From Armatimonadota bacterium (lineage in GTDB: Bacteria > Armatimonadota > Fimbriimonadia > Fimbriimonadales > Fimbriimonadaceae): DNA of 64,000 nucleotides. Location: NCBI GenBank assembly GCA_022563855.1, contig JADFMN010000010.1, positions 54,674 through 118,673 on the forward strand, in the 5' to 3' direction. Both the position numbers and the translations under genes were made by a program. Below are positions 35,629 to 45,169 of the stretch, one piece after another (positions within the stretch are counted from its first letter, which is position 1; every line of letters begins with the position of its first letter). The notes beneath the pieces are model-generated. The model saw nothing but the letters and a program-made list of their open reading frames with translations. It searched no databases and was not told the origin of the DNA.

Positions 35629-36610
35629 GCGATCTTTTTACCTGAACGATTTCAGCAATGATGCTGAGCGCGATCTCTTCCGGGCTGTTCGCTCCGATCT
35701 TAAGCCCGACCGGGCCGCGGATGCGATCAAGCTCTTCGTCTGTGAAACCTTTGGCCGCGAGGCTATTGCGCCGTTTGGCCTGAGTCGTCCGGCTTCCGAG
35801 CGCTCCGATGTACGCGACCGGGCTGCGCAGCAGAATCTCAAGAGCCGCATCGTCGATCTTCGGGTCGTGCGTGAGAACTACCGCGTACGTGTCTTCGTTG
35901 ATGGCAACGCTCTCCAGTGCCTCCTTCGGCCACTTTGCGATCATCTTATCCGGCTCGGTCTTGAACCGTTCATTCTGCGCGAACGCAGTCCGCGGATCGA
36001 TGACGACGGTCTCAAAACCGACCGCCTTCGCAAAACCTACGAGCGACTGCGCGATGTGAACTGCACCGATGATGACGAGCCGATCACGGCAAGAGAGGAC
36101 GTTGCAAAACCACTTTTTCCCGTCGATTTCAACCTCCTGGCTCCTGCGGGCGTCGTACGCCGCTTGAATTTCCGTGCCGTCCTGACCGGGCGTCCACAAG
36201 AGCTGACGAAAGGGATCGTACAGAGTTGCCAACACACACGGTTCATCGTGCTCAAGCTTTGCGACCAGCTCGTCCCAGAGCTTCCGGTCGCGATCCGCAG
36301 GCAGGCAGTCGATCCAGACGTCCACCTCACCGCCGCACGACAGGCCGACTTCCCACGCCATCTCGTCAGTGATGTGTGCGAAGTGCAGTCGTCGTGCCTC
36401 TCCCGAACTCAGAGCCTGCATGGCGTCTTCGATGACGGCGGACTCGATGCACCCGCCGCTCACAGAACCGCAAGTCGCACCGTCTGCGCGAACGCCCATG
36501 ACTGAGCCGACCGCACGGGGCGACGACCCCCACGTCCTAACGACCGTCGCAAGCGCAAATTTATCGCCTGCGTCCGCCCAACGCTGTAGCGCGGGTAGAA
36601 CGTCGCGCAT
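35621..36610 (-). CDS. XdhC-family molybdenum hydroxylase maturation protein
   Basis: 329 aa. The N-terminal XdhC/CoxI part has V-R-T-W-G-S-S-P-R-A-V-G-S-V-M and G-S-V-S-G-G-C-I-E-S-A-V (about 27-60), then L-S-C-G-G-E-V-D-V-W. The C-terminal Rossmann domain begins R-L-V-I-I-G-A-V-H-I-A and has D-P-R-T-A-F-A and V-V-L-T-H-D-P-K-I-D-D-A-A-L. Members bind the molybdenum cofactor and deliver the sulfurated form to the apoenzyme. Three bases separate it from the large-subunit gene. Confidence 0.92.
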   Translation of the reverse strand: MRDVLPALQRWADAGDKFALATVVRTWGSSPRAVGSVMGVRADGATCGSVSGGCIESAVIEDAMQALSSGEARRLHFAHITDEMAWEVGLSCGGEVDVWIDCLPADRDRKLWDELVAKLEHDEPCVLATLYDPFRQLLWTPGQDGTEIQAAYDARRSQEVEIDGKKWFCNVLSCRDRLVIIGAVHIAQSLVGFAKAVGFETVVIDPRTAFAQNERFKTEPDKMIAKWPKEALESVAINEDTYAVVLTHDPKIDDAALEILLRSPVAYIGALGSRTTQAKRRNSLAAKGFTDEELDRIRGPVGLKIGANSPEEIALSIIAEIVQVKRSRG

Positions 36611-36613
36611 CGG

Positions 36614-38686
36614 CTAAACTAGCTCGTCCAGGACGATCGGGAACTTTCGAACACGCTTGCCGGTCGCAGCGAAAACAGCGTTTGCAATCGCCGCCGGCAT
36701 CGACGGGAAACCGGTCTCTCCCATGCCGCCCGGTCTCGCGGTGTCGTTGATCATGTGGACTTCGATCTTTGGCGAGTCGTACATCCGTGCCCACAGGTAA
36801 TCGTTCGGATCGGCCTCGACGACGCCTCCATCCCGGATCGTTATCTTCGCGAGAAGAGTCGCCGAGATCGCGTCTATGCAACACCCTTCCAACTGCGCCT
36901 CGACGCCTTTCGGATTGATCGCCAGACCGGGATCGATAGCGATCGTCACGCGATCAACCTTGATCTCGTCGTACTCGTTGATCGTCACCTCGACAACGTG
37001 CGCGATTCGGCAGCCGTACCCGTCAAAGCACGCGATGCCCTGTCCCCGGTTCTCGCCCATCGACTTGCCCCAATCTGACTTCTCGGCGACGAGATTGAGG
37101 ATGTTGAGCATCCGCTCGTCCTTCGTGCCGTCCCGATTAAACATCTCCCTCAAGTTATCGCGGCGAAACTCGTAAGGGTCCTTCCCTGCCGCGACCGCCA
37201 TTTCGTCGATGAAGCACTCGACTGCCGGGCCGATCATGCCGTGATCGACCGCGCGCCACGCGCCGGTCGGCACAGACGAAGCAGCCGAGCCGGTTACCAT
37301 GCTCGCGCCCTCGATCGCATACGGAATCGGCGCCGCGCCCCCACGTCCACCGCGACCACCAGCCTTGATCATCTGGTGGTTCCAAGCTACGGGCCTGCCC
37401 GCTGAAACCGCGCCGCGAAGAGAGTGGTGCGACTGCGGGCGGTAGTAGTCGTGCCGCGTGTCGTCTTCGCGCGACCACTGGAGCTTGACCGGCTTGGCGA
37501 TCTTCTTCGAGACCTCGACCGCCTCCATCGCAAAGTCGCCTCTTCCTCTGCGGCCGTAACCTCCGCCCAGCAAAGGCACATGGATCGTTACGGCCTCGAT
37601 CGGAAGGTCTAGCGAGCGCGAAACGTTTTGTTGCAACATATCGGGCGCTTGTGAAGGAGCCCATATCTCGCAGCTGCCGGCCTTGACGATTGCGATCGCG
37701 TTCTGCGGCTCCATCGTAAAGTGCGCCAGATAAGGGAAATCATAGGTCGCGTCGACGAGCTTGGAACCAGCTGGCACCGACGGATGCTCTTTCACTTCCG
37801 CACGGAGCCGACGGTTGATCTCGGCTGAGTCGAGCGTTGCGTTAGGACCGAGATCCCACTCTATGTCGAGCGCGTCGCGCCCCTGAAACGCAGCCCACGT
37901 GTGCTCTGCGATGACTGCGACGCCGTTCGAAACTTCGATGACGTCGAGAACCCCATCGACCTTGCGCGCCGCAGAGTCGTCGAAGCTGATCAGCTTGCCG
38001 CCGAACGCGGGGCACCGCTCGATGACCGCGTGGACCGCGCCGGGGATCTGGACGTCCTGCGTGTAGATCGCTTTGCCGGTGACTACGTCCTGGTTATCGA
38101 CCCGAAGCAGCGGCTGTCCGATGATCTTGAACTCGGACTTGTCCTTCAGCTTCGGCTCTTCGGGGATCGGCATCTTGGCAGCGTCTTCTGTCAGTTCGCC
38201 GTACGTGGCAGATCTGCCGCTTGCGTCGTGATAGACGATGCAGGCGTCGGTCCGGCAGGTCGCTGGTTCGACGTCCCACTTCTTTGCCGCAGCCGCAGTG
38301 AGCATGACGCGCGCAGCCGCGCCCATGTCGCTCAATCGGTCGTACTGCGAGAGCGTGCTCTGGCTGCCCCAAGTCCTCTGGCTTCCGTACTTAGCGCCGT
38401 CTCCGGGCGCCTGAACGACGACGACGTGCTTCCAGTCGGCGTCCATCTGCTCGGCGACGATCATCGCCATCGACGTGCGCACGCCCTGGCCCATCTCCGA
38501 CCGCGCGACGGTGATCGTCACCTTGCCGTCGGGATCGACCATGACGAACGCGTTGGCAATCAGCGATTCTGCATCGCTACCTGCCGCAAGCGCAGGGCCC
38601 GTGTAGCAACCGAGCGCGAGGCCCGCGCCGCCGACACCAACGACCTGCAAAAACGTCCGCCTGCTGAGTTGTGTGGTCTGGATCAT
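36614..38686 (-). CDS. iorB: Molybdopterin-dependent aldehyde/isoquinoline oxidoreductase large subunit, TAT-exported
   Basis: 690 aa from ATG 38,686, which overlaps the iorA stop (ATGA) and directly precedes the twin-arginine motif S-R-R-T-F-L-Q. A possible lipobox A-L-G-C follows, so the protein may be anchored. Xanthine-oxidase-family blocks: [12 protein letters not shown] (about 60-71), [20 protein letters not shown], and the catalytic Glu in G-G-M-G-E-T-G near residue 660. Split IorAB-like enzymes hydroxylate N-heterocycles or aldehydes. The actual substrate cannot be read from the sequence. The longer open frame to 38,854 is out of context. Confidence 0.9.
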   Translation of the reverse strand: MIQTTQLSRRTFLQVVGVGGAGLALGCYTGPALAAGSDAESLIANAFVMVDPDGKVTITVARSEMGQGVRTSMAMIVAEQMDADWKHVVVVQAPGDGAKYGSQRTWGSQSTLSQYDRLSDMGAAARVMLTAAAAKKWDVEPATCRTDACIVYHDASGRSATYGELTEDAAKMPIPEEPKLKDKSEFKIIGQPLLRVDNQDVVTGKAIYTQDVQIPGAVHAVIERCPAFGGKLISFDDSAARKVDGVLDVIEVSNGVAVIAEHTWAAFQGRDALDIEWDLGPNATLDSAEINRRLRAEVKEHPSVPAGSKLVDATYDFPYLAHFTMEPQNAIAIVKAGSCEIWAPSQAPDMLQQNVSRSLDLPIEAVTIHVPLLGGGYGRRGRGDFAMEAVEVSKKIAKPVKLQWSREDDTRHDYYRPQSHHSLRGAVSAGRPVAWNHQMIKAGGRGGRGGAAPIPYAIEGASMVTGSAASSVPTGAWRAVDHGMIGPAVECFIDEMAVAAGKDPYEFRRDNLREMFNRDGTKDERMLNILNLVAEKSDWGKSMGENRGQGIACFDGYGCRIAHVVEVTINEYDEIKVDRVTIAIDPGLAINPKGVEAQLEGCCIDAISATLLAKITIRDGGVVEADPNDYLWARMYDSPKIEVHMINDTARPGGMGETGFPSMPAAIANAVFAATGKRVRKFPIVLDELV

Positions 38687-39144
38687 CTCATCTCCTCCGC
38701 CCCGGCCTTGATCGCATCGCGCATGCGTTGATACGTCCCGCACCTGCAGATGTGCCCGCCGAGCTTTCCGTCGATCTCTTCGTCGGTCGCGTTGGGATTC
38801 CTGTTGATCAGTGCGACTGCCGCGAGGATTTTTGCGCCTTGGCAGAATCCGCACTGCGGCACGTCGTACTCGACGAACGCCTTCTGCATCGGGTGAGAGC
38901 CGTCTTCAGAAAGCCCCTCGATCGTCGTGACCTCGTCGGTTCCGACCAGTCTAATCGGGAACTGGCAACTGCGCATCTCGTCGCCGCCGATCAGTACGGT
39001 GCACGCGCCGCACGCGCCCACGCCGCACCCGAACTTCGAACCAGTGAGGTTCAGCTTGTCGCGCAGAACCCAGAGAAGAGGCATGTCCGGGACGGCGGTC
39101 ACCGTCCGTTCCACACCGTTGACTTTGATCTTGTAAACCGGCAT
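38683..39144 (-). CDS. iorA: [2Fe-2S] small subunit of molybdenum hydroxylase
   Basis: 153 aa. The N-terminal plant-type ferredoxin cluster is bound by G-C-G-V-G-A-C-G-A-C (about 40-49) and C60. The C-terminal four-helix cluster is bound by C-G-F-C-Q-G (about 98-103) and C-R-C-G-T-Y (about 133-138). It passes electrons from the molybdenum site to an external acceptor. First gene of the operon, with a promoter-like element at 39,162-39,202 that is duplicated upstream of the neighbouring VOC gene. Confidence 0.94.
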   Translation of the reverse strand: MPVYKIKVNGVERTVTAVPDMPLLWVLRDKLNLTGSKFGCGVGACGACTVLIGGDEMRSCQFPIRLVGTDEVTTIEGLSEDGSHPMQKAFVEYDVPQCGFCQGAKILAAVALINRNPNATDEEIDGKLGGHICRCGTYQRMRDAIKAGAEEMR

Positions 39145-39161
39145 GGTGATTCCCTGCGATC

Positions 39162-39202
39162 TATTCTATACGTCTTAACGCCGAATAGTCACCACCGTTC
39201 GA
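39162..39202 (-). promoter_or_regulatory. Promoter-like element upstream of iorA
   Basis: On the minus strand GGTGAC and TATAGA are separated by 17 nt, embedded in a ~40-nt block (CGAACGGT, CTATTCGGCG, GTATAGAAT). The same block stands at 39,655-39,696 before the VOC gene, so a shared regulator is plausible. Confidence 0.55.
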
Positions 39203-39268
39203 GGATTCTGCTGCTGTGACGGGGTTTTTGAGCGCTTCCCCGAGTTTCGTGCCACGAAGCCACGGATG

Positions 39269-39637
39269 CTAAGCGATGTCCTCTCCTACTGTAATCCTGT
39301 GGCCGTCGGGCGTGCGCACGGTGAATTCGCGCTGCCCCCAGGACTCGTCCGTGAGCGGCTTGAGTATCTCTGCCCCTTTCTCTTTCCAGGACTCATAAAT
39401 TGCAGCCGCGTCGTCGACGTCCCAATAGGCGAAGTAACTATGGTTCCCTGTCTCGCCCGCAGGGACCTCGTCCACGCACTGGCCCAGCATGATACGGCAC
39501 GAGCCATGCGAGAGGAATCGCCAGTCGTCGCCGACTGCCAGCGTCTCCTCGAAACCCAAGACGTCTTGGTAGTAGCGGCTGCTGGTCTCGACGCTCTGCA
39601 CTGCGAGCACGTGCCTGTTGCCTTGAATCGTCGGCAT
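39269..39637 (-). CDS. Glyoxalase/VOC (DUF-type bleomycin-resistance-like) protein
   Basis: 122 aa from ATG 39,637, with GGAA 8 nt upstream (the frame also opens at a TTG five codons earlier). The VOC fold is clear: V-E-T-S-S-R-Y-Y-Q-D-V-L-G-F-E-E, W-R-F-L-S-H-G-S-C-R-I-M-L-G-Q, Y-F-A-Y-W-D-V-D-D-A-A-A-I-Y-E and the ending R-E-F-T-V-R-T-P-D-G-H-R-I-T-V-G-E. These form paired beta-alpha-beta units with a likely metal site. Substrate unknown. The shared promoter block with iorA hints at common control. Confidence 0.88.
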   Translation of the reverse strand: MPTIQGNRHVLAVQSVETSSRYYQDVLGFEETLAVGDDWRFLSHGSCRIMLGQCVDEVPAGETGNHSYFAYWDVDDAAAIYESWKEKGAEILKPLTDESWGQREFTVRTPDGHRITVGEDIA

Positions 39638-39654
39638 GGTGGTTTCCTGCAACT

Positions 39655-39696
39655 GATTCTATACGTCGTTGCGCCGAATAGTCACGACCGTTCGAA
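39655..39696 (-). promoter_or_regulatory. Promoter-like element upstream of the VOC gene
   Basis: Near copy of the iorA element: CGTGAC and TATAGA with 17-nt spacing on the minus strand, in the same CTATTCGGCGC context. The spacing between matching landmarks is identical in both copies. Confidence 0.55.
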
Positions 39697-39737
39697 GTTT
39701 CGCCGAGTCTTCGGGGCGACGTCACCTAGTCGTCGCC

Positions 39738-39900
39738 TGGTGACGCTGAGGGCAGCCGACAACCAGACGACAGCGTAGCGGGCGACGCCGAAGGCAGACG
39801 ACAACCAGGCGACGGCGAAGCGGGCGACGTTTCCCAGCCTTTTCGGGGTGACGCCGAAGGCAGACGACAACCAGGCGACGGCGAAGCGGGCGACGCTCCC
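39738..39900. repeat. Three copies of the ~47-nt array repeat
   Basis: Consensus GACGCCGAAGGCAGACGACA then ACCAGGCGAC, AGCGAAGCGGGCGACG. Copies begin near 39,738, 39,781 and 39,850. It recurs upstream of most PD40 genes (about 41,112, 42,163, 45,044) and four times at 48,172-48,423. The gap 39,653-39,972 otherwise contains only the promoter of the first array gene. Confidence 0.65.
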
Positions 39901-39906
39901 GTGTTG

Positions 39907-39972
39907 TATAGTGGATGTAAGCCTAACCTCCGATCCTGAGGATGCGGAGGCGAAACAAGAGAGGATTGAGCA
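39907..39972 (+). promoter_or_regulatory. Array cassette: TATAGT box, leader hairpin and RBS (copy 1)
   Basis: GTGTTG-TATAGT-GGATG is followed by a leader hairpin at 39,927-39,950 (CCTCCG/CGGAGG with an inner ATCC/GGAT) and GAGAGGATTGAGCA before the ATG. The TATAGT box lies exactly 66 nt from the start codon here and in five other genes (41,237, 42,290, 44,037, 45,170, 47,272). Confidence 0.65.
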
Positions 39973-40974
39973 ATGAAGAAGCTGTACGGACCGGTCTTGA
40001 TCGCACTTGCAATCACGCCATTGATGTTTTCGCTTGGGTGTAGTTGCACAGAGAGGATGTCGTCGAGCAAGAGCGAGGAAGTTACAGGGGCGGTTTGGAA
40101 CCAACCAAATGCCAGTGCGGCACAGGGCGTATCTGAGGATGGCAAGATCGCATATACGTCGGGCCGCGACGGAAACGACAATATCTACATCATGAATTTA
40201 GACGGCTCTGGTCGGACTCGGTTAACCAATCATGAAGAAGCCGACTGGTCGCCTGCGTTCAGCCCTGAACGCGAGAAAATCGTGTTCGTTTCAGAAAGGG
40301 GCGGTGACAGTGATATCTACTTGATGAACACAGACGGAACAGGATTGCAGCGCCTGACGAGCGGTGTGGGAAGGAATGGAGAACCGTCGTACAGCCCCGA
40401 TGGTTCACTGATCGTGTTCATGTCGGATCGAGACGGTGACTGGGAAATCTACGTGATGAAACCGGATGGCAGCGGAGCGAGGCGATTAACGAACAACTTA
40501 GTCTATGATGCAGAACCTACGTTCAGTTCAGATGGATCGAAGATAGCATTCGTGTCTGGTACGGTACCGACTTTTGACATCTATACAATGAATGCTGACG
40601 GGACGGACATAACACAGTTGACCAACAATGCAGCGGTCGATTGGCAGCCCGCCTTCAGCCCAGATGGCTCAATGATTGTATTTGCGTCCGAGCGCGATGG
40701 GAACCAAGAAATCTACACGATGAACTCGGACGGCACGGATCAGCGGCGCGTCACGCATGATGAGGCAAATGACCTGTATCCTGTCTTCAGTGCCGACGGC
40801 TCGGAAATCAAGTTTGTATCCTCCAGGTCTCGCGGTTACAGAATCTACTCGATCAACTTGGACGGTACGGCTATTGTGCCCGCGACGGGCATCAGGCACA
40901 GTGATTCGGATCCATCCTTCTCGATGCAGCTAAAAAAAGAAATGACCGGCGAACGAATGTCTGGGCGGCGGTAG
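39973..40974 (+). CDS. PD40/TolB-like beta-propeller lipoprotein 1
   Basis: 333 aa. The lipoprotein signal ends in F-S-L-G-C (Cys at about 23). Six blades repeat the pattern I-Y-x-M-N-x-D-G-S-G ... L-T-N ... [11 protein letters not shown], the PD40 motif of TolB-type six-bladed propellers. Such secreted propellers usually bind proteins or ligands. No catalytic residues are expected. First of five paralogs, all in the same orientation. The signal sequence is nearly the same as that of the unrelated protein at 47,272-47,979. Confidence 0.88.
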   Translation: MKKLYGPVLIALAITPLMFSLGCSCTERMSSSKSEEVTGAVWNQPNASAAQGVSEDGKIAYTSGRDGNDNIYIMNLDGSGRTRLTNHEEADWSPAFSPEREKIVFVSERGGDSDIYLMNTDGTGLQRLTSGVGRNGEPSYSPDGSLIVFMSDRDGDWEIYVMKPDGSGARRLTNNLVYDAEPTFSSDGSKIAFVSGTVPTFDIYTMNADGTDITQLTNNAAVDWQPAFSPDGSMIVFASERDGNQEIYTMNSDGTDQRRVTHDEANDLYPVFSADGSEIKFVSSRSRGYRIYSINLDGTAIVPATGIRHSDSDPSFSMQLKKEMTGERMSGRR

Positions 40975-40995
40975 CGCGCCGCCGCGGGGAACAGA

Positions 40996-41108
40996 CTAAG
41001 GAACGGTCACAGCGGACGAGACCGCAGAAAGCACGCCGACGCGGGCGTTGTCCTGCATGCCTTGCACGCGGAACTCGCGCTGCTCACCGACAGAGAAGGG
41101 TCCACATC
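40996..41108 (-). pseudogene. Remnant 3' end of a lost convergent gene, copy 1
   Basis: On the minus strand a frame ends with V-Q-G-M-Q-D-N-A-R-V-G-V-L-S-A-V and a TAG at 40,996. The same tail, with synonymous and conservative changes, occurs at 43,326, 46,562 and 48,055, and truncated at about 44,955. No copy has the rest of the gene. Confidence 0.55.
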
Positions 41109-41170
41109 CAGACGACGCCGAAGGCAGACGACAACCAGGCGACAGCGTAGCGGGCGACGCCCCCGTGTTG

Positions 41171-41236
41171 TATAGTGGATGTAAGTCGAACCTCCGATCC
41201 TGAGGATGCGGAGGCGAGACAGGAGAGGATAGAGCA
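41171..41236 (+). promoter_or_regulatory. Array cassette copy 2
   Basis: TATAGT at 41,171, hairpin 41,191-41,214, then GAGAGGATAGAGCA and a GTG start 66 nt after the box. Confidence 0.6.
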
Positions 41237-42145
41237 GTGAAGAAGCTGTACGGCCTGGTTTTGATTGCACTAGCGGTCTCGTCGCCGCAAGGCAGCGCTC
41301 GGCAAGATGCTGACACTGGCAAAGAAGGGGAACTCAAGATCGCGTTTGCATCAATGCGCGACGGCAACAGCGAGATCTACGTCATGAACGCGGACGGTTC
41401 CGGGCAGACGAACCTGACGAACAACGCGGCCTACGATGGATATCCTGCGTTCAGCCCAGACGGCTCTAAGATCGCGTTTCATTCCAAGCGCGTCGGCGAC
41501 GACGACATGAGTATCTACATCATGAACGCTGACGGCTCTGGGCTGACGAATCTGACGAACAGCGCGGCTAGGGATTGGTCTCCTGCGTTCAGCCCCGACG
41601 GGTCGAAGATTGTGTTTGTGTCCAGCCACGGCGATTACGGCGCGGACGTCTACGTGATGAACGCGGACGGCACAGGGCGGACGAACCTGACGAACAGCCC
41701 AGCCTGGGATGGTCAGCCGGGGTTCAGTCCGGACGGCTCGAAGATCGCGTTCAGGTCCTCACGCGACGGCTTCTACAATATCTACGTCATGAATGCGGAC
41801 GGCACCGAGCAGACGAATCTGACGTTCAGCGAGGATGTCGAATTTCAGCCTGTGTTCAGCCCTGACGGATCGAAGATCGCGTTTATGACCAGGCGTGACG
41901 ACAACGCGGATATCTATGTCATGAACACCGACGGCAAAGGGCTGAAGCGGCTGACGAACAACGCTGCGGTCGATAGCTCTCCTGCGTTCAGCCCTGACGG
42001 TTCGAAGATTGCATTTGTCTCGGAACGTGACGGCAACCGTGAGATCTACCTTATGAACGCTGACGGCACGGGGCAGACGCGGCTGACGAAAAACGAGGCC
42101 GACGATGATAGTCCCTCCTTCGCGCTCCTTCCGAAGAAGAACTGA
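41237..42145 (+). CDS. PD40/TolB-like beta-propeller protein 2
   Basis: 302 aa from GTG. Sec signal [14 protein letters not shown] without a lipobox cysteine, so probably periplasmic or released. Six PD40 blades follow (E-I-Y-V-M-N-A-D-G, then [10 protein letters not shown]), ending L-L-P-K-K-N like three other copies. It is close to copies 4 and 5 through the shared [14 protein letters not shown] beginning of the mature part. Confidence 0.88.
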   Translation: MKKLYGLVLIALAVSSPQGSARQDADTGKEGELKIAFASMRDGNSEIYVMNADGSGQTNLTNNAAYDGYPAFSPDGSKIAFHSKRVGDDDMSIYIMNADGSGLTNLTNSAARDWSPAFSPDGSKIVFVSSHGDYGADVYVMNADGTGRTNLTNSPAWDGQPGFSPDGSKIAFRSSRDGFYNIYVMNADGTEQTNLTFSEDVEFQPVFSPDGSKIAFMTRRDDNADIYVMNTDGKGLKRLTNNAAVDSSPAFSPDGSKIAFVSERDGNREIYLMNADGTGQTRLTKNEADDDSPSFALLPKKN

Positions 42146-42223
42146 CCCGCGAACGGACACCGGGGTGACGCCGAAGGCAGACGACATCCAGGCGACAGCG
42201 CAGCGGGCGACGTCCCCGTGTTG

Positions 42224-42289
42224 TATAGTGGATGTAAGCTTAACCTCCGATTCTGCGGACGCGGAGGCGAGGAAATAGATGATTGATCG
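42224..42289 (+). promoter_or_regulatory. Array cassette copy 3
   Basis: TATAGT at 42,224, hairpin 42,244-42,267 and a more diverged RBS region before the ATG at 42,290. Confidence 0.6.
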
Positions 42290-43279
42290 ATGAAGAAGCC
42301 GTGCGCTTTGCTCTTGACCGCATTCGCGGCCCTGCCGCTCGTGTCCGTACTCTCTTGTCGTGGTGACGCCTCAGCCAACGGCGACTCGTCTGGCATACCA
42401 AATGCCGCCATGGAACCGACCGAAAGCGATATGCCCACAGGCGCCGTAGAATTCGATGCCAGCAAAGTAATAATCGCATTCATGTCCGACCGTGATGGCA
42501 ACTGGGAAATCTACACGATGAACGCGGATGGCTCCGGGCAGACGCGGCTGACAGATAACGCCGCCTCCGATTATCTCCCTGCGTTCAGCCCTGACGGGTC
42601 CAAGATCGCTTTCACGTCCGACCGCGACGGCAACGCTGATATCTACATCATGAACACAGACGGCTCTGGGCAGACAAACCTCACGCGCCACGAGGCCTAC
42701 GATCGTGGACCGGCGTTCAGCCCCGACGGATCGAAGATCGCCTTCCAATCCGGACGGGACGGTAACACAGATATCTTCGTAATGAACGTGGACGGATCAG
42801 GCGTGACTAACCTGACGAATCACCCACATCGAGATGGCGACCCTGTTTACAGCCCCGACGGGTCGAAGATAGCATTTGAGTCCCTGCGAGACGGCAACGT
42901 GGAGCTCTACGTCATGAACGCGGACGGCACAGGAGTGACGCGGCTCACGACCAACGGCCCGGTCGTCGACTACCGTCCAGCTTTCAGTCCCGACGGGTCC
43001 AAGATTGCGTTCGATTCAGATCGCGACGACCTCGCCGGACACATCTATATCATGAATGCGAACGGCACGGAAGTGACGAGGCTTACGCATGATTCTGACG
43101 GAAACTATGATCCTGCGTTCAGCCCCGACGGATCGAAGATTGCGTTTTCTAGCTGGCGGCAAGACGATAACAGTGAGATATACACCATGAATGCAGACGG
43201 CACAGGTGTGACGCGTTTGACGAATAACGCGGCAGGCGACTTCGAACCCTCCTTCCCGCTCCTGCCGAAGAAGAACTGA
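42290..43279 (+). CDS. PD40/TolB-like beta-propeller lipoprotein 3
   Basis: 329 aa. Lipoprotein signal with V-L-S-C (Cys at about 24), followed by a ~35-residue linker rich in Ser, Gly and acidic residues. Six PD40 blades follow, ending with L-L-P-K-K-N. The signal and linker differ from the other copies while the blades are similar, so the N-terminal segment has been exchanged or has evolved quickly. Confidence 0.88.
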   Translation: MKKPCALLLTAFAALPLVSVLSCRGDASANGDSSGIPNAAMEPTESDMPTGAVEFDASKVIIAFMSDRDGNWEIYTMNADGSGQTRLTDNAASDYLPAFSPDGSKIAFTSDRDGNADIYIMNTDGSGQTNLTRHEAYDRGPAFSPDGSKIAFQSGRDGNTDIFVMNVDGSGVTNLTNHPHRDGDPVYSPDGSKIAFESLRDGNVELYVMNADGTGVTRLTTNGPVVDYRPAFSPDGSKIAFDSDRDDLAGHIYIMNANGTEVTRLTHDSDGNYDPAFSPDGSKIAFSSWRQDDNSEIYTMNADGTGVTRLTNNAAGDFEPSFPLLPKKN

Positions 43280-43325
43280 CCGACGAACGAACACCGGGGC
43301 GGAGGAACGCCGCCCCGGTGCGTAG

Positions 43326-43430
43326 CTAAGGAACGGTCACAGCGGACGAAACCGCTGACAGAACGCCGACGCGCGCGTTGGCTTCCATGCCGTGCCCGCG
43401 GAACTCGCGTTGATTGCTCAAAGCCGTGGC
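43326..43430 (-). pseudogene. Remnant 3' end of a lost convergent gene, copy 2
   Basis: Minus-strand frame ending G-M-E-A-N-A-R-V-G-V-L-S-A-V-S-S-A-V-T-V then P and TAG at 43,326. It matches the remnants at 40,996 and 46,562. Confidence 0.5.
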
Positions 43431-43441
43431 ATAGTAGAGCT

Positions 43442-43870
43442 GTGACGAATAGGCGGAAGGTCTGGTGGATCGTCGGGAGCTTCGTGTTGCTCGTGGTCGC
43501 TTCCGGAGCCTTCGGCTGGTTGACAGGGGCCACTCCAGACAAGCTCCACCGTGAGGCCCTGGCGATCGCGCGCGAATATGGCTTCGTTGAAGTACAGAGA
43601 CCCGTGCCGATGACTGGCTGGGAGCTCGGGATTCCGGAATACAAGTTCTACGACGCAAACGGGCTGGACGAAAGCGAGATCAAGAAAATCGTGGAAAGGC
43701 TTGACTCGGCGTGTAGGGGCGGCACGCGTAGCGAGATAACGAAGGGGGGTACTGGAACGATGTGGCACCCTGCGGAATCTGAGAGTCTGGCGATCTCCGT
43801 ATCATTCTACACAAGCTCTAACGGTGACGGTGTATCGCTAGACATCATCTTGTACGACAAGATTCCCTAA
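43442..43870 (+). CDS. Small membrane-anchored protein, family A copy 1
   Basis: 142 aa from GTG. Basic start (M-T-N-R-R-K-V-W-W-I-V-G-S-F-V-L-L) into one transmembrane helix (about 8-28), then a soluble domain with D-K-L-H-R-E-A-L-A-I-A-R-E-Y-G-F. It is nearly identical over the first ~55 residues to 46,678-47,103 and more diverged after. The minus-strand gene at 53,338-53,844 is a distant member. Function unknown. Confidence 0.7.
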   Translation: MTNRRKVWWIVGSFVLLVVASGAFGWLTGATPDKLHREALAIAREYGFVEVQRPVPMTGWELGIPEYKFYDANGLDESEIKKIVERLDSACRGGTRSEITKGGTGTMWHPAESESLAISVSFYTSSNGDGVSLDIILYDKIP

Positions 43871-43970
43871 ACTTGCTCCTGGGATCGAGTCAAGTCCTGG
43901 TGGCCCTGGTGATCTAAAGCGACGGAAAGCAACTACAGTCGGGGCGGCGTGCGCGCCCCGCCCCGTGTTG

Positions 43971-44036
43971 TATAGTGGATGTAAGCCTAACCTCCGATTC
44001 TGCGGACGCGGAGGCAAGACAAGAGAGGATTGAGCA
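43971..44036 (+). promoter_or_regulatory. Array cassette copy 4
   Basis: TATAGT at 43,971, hairpin 43,991-44,014, GAGAGGATTGAGCA and a GTG start at 44,037. Confidence 0.6.
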
Positions 44037-44954
44037 GTGAAGATGCTGTATGGTCTGGTTTTGATTGCACTAGCGGTCCCGTTGCTACATGGTAGCGCGA
44101 GTCAGGATGCTGACGCTAAGAAAGAAGGGGAACTCAAGATCGCGTTTGCATCATGGCGCGACGGCAACTCACAGATCTACGTGATGAACTCAGATGGCTC
44201 TGGACAGACGAACCTGACGAATCACGCGGATGGCAACGATCCGTCTTTCAGCCCTGACGGGACGAAGATCGTGTTTGTGTCCGGCCGCGACGGCAACCCC
44301 GAGATCTACGTCATGAACGCGGACGGCACGGGAGTGACGCGGCTGACGAACAACTCGACTATCGAGGACGAGCCTTCGTTCAGCCCTGACGGGTCGAAGA
44401 TCGTGTTTGAGTCTGAGCGCGACGAGAACTATAACATCTACGTCATGAACGCGGACGGCACGGGAGTGACGATGCTGACGACTGATGTGGACCAAGATTT
44501 TGCGACAACTTTCGGCCCTCAGCCCGTGTTCAGCCCTGACGGTTCGAAGATCGCGTTTGTTTCCGAGATCCGCCGCAGAGGCTGGGACATCTACATCATG
44601 AACGCGGACGGGACAGGACAGACGCGTCTAACGAAACGCGCTGTTTGGGATAACGGGCCTGCGTTCAGCCCTGACGGGTCGAAGATCGCGTTTACGTCCG
44701 GCCGCGACGGCCCCTATGGTATCTATGTCATGAACGTGGACGGCACAGGGGTAACGCGGCTGACGACCAACAAGGCTAACGATTGGCAGCCTGCGTTCAG
44801 CCCTGACGGGTCGAAGATCGCGTTTGCGTCTGACCGCGACGGCAACTTTGAGATCTACATCATGAACGCGGACGGCTCTGGACAGACGCGGCTGACTAAC
44901 AGCGCGGCCCGCGATGCCAGTCCTTCCTTCCCGCTCCTTCCGAAGAAGAACTGA
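44037..44954 (+). CDS. PD40/TolB-like beta-propeller protein 4
   Basis: 305 aa from GTG. Sec signal ([14 protein letters not shown]) without lipobox, then six PD40 blades, one of which (about residues 140-175) has an insertion with F-A-T-T-F-G-P-Q. Ends L-L-P-K-K-N. Closest in layout to copies 2 and 5. Confidence 0.88.
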   Translation: MKMLYGLVLIALAVPLLHGSASQDADAKKEGELKIAFASWRDGNSQIYVMNSDGSGQTNLTNHADGNDPSFSPDGTKIVFVSGRDGNPEIYVMNADGTGVTRLTNNSTIEDEPSFSPDGSKIVFESERDENYNIYVMNADGTGVTMLTTDVDQDFATTFGPQPVFSPDGSKIAFVSEIRRRGWDIYIMNADGTGQTRLTKRAVWDNGPAFSPDGSKIAFTSGRDGPYGIYVMNVDGTGVTRLTTNKANDWQPAFSPDGSKIAFASDRDGNFEIYIMNADGSGQTRLTNSAARDASPSFPLLPKKN

Positions 44955-45103
44955 CCGGCGACAGAACGCCGGTGCGGAAGTTGTCCTCCATGCCTTGCAA
45001 GCTGAACTCGCGCTGCTCACCGACAGAGAAGGGTCCACATCCAGACGACGCCGAAGGCAGACGACAACCAGGCGACAGCGAAGCGGGCGACGTCCCCGTG
45101 TTG

Positions 45104-45169
45104 TATAGTGGATGCAGGCCTAGCCGACGATCCTGACGATGCGGAGGCGAGACAAGCGAGGATGGAACA
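45104..45169 (+). promoter_or_regulatory. Array cassette copy 5 (degenerate hairpin)
   Basis: TATAGT at 45,104 and the usual 66-nt distance to ATG 45,170. The hairpin arm reads CCGACG instead of CCTCCG, so pairing with CGGAGG is weakened. Confidence 0.55.

Noticed and set aside
36614..38854. 746-aa form of the molybdenum hydroxylase large subunit
   Set aside because: The first 56 residues are an Arg-rich reading inside iorA; the coupled ATG at 38,686 precedes the TAT motif.
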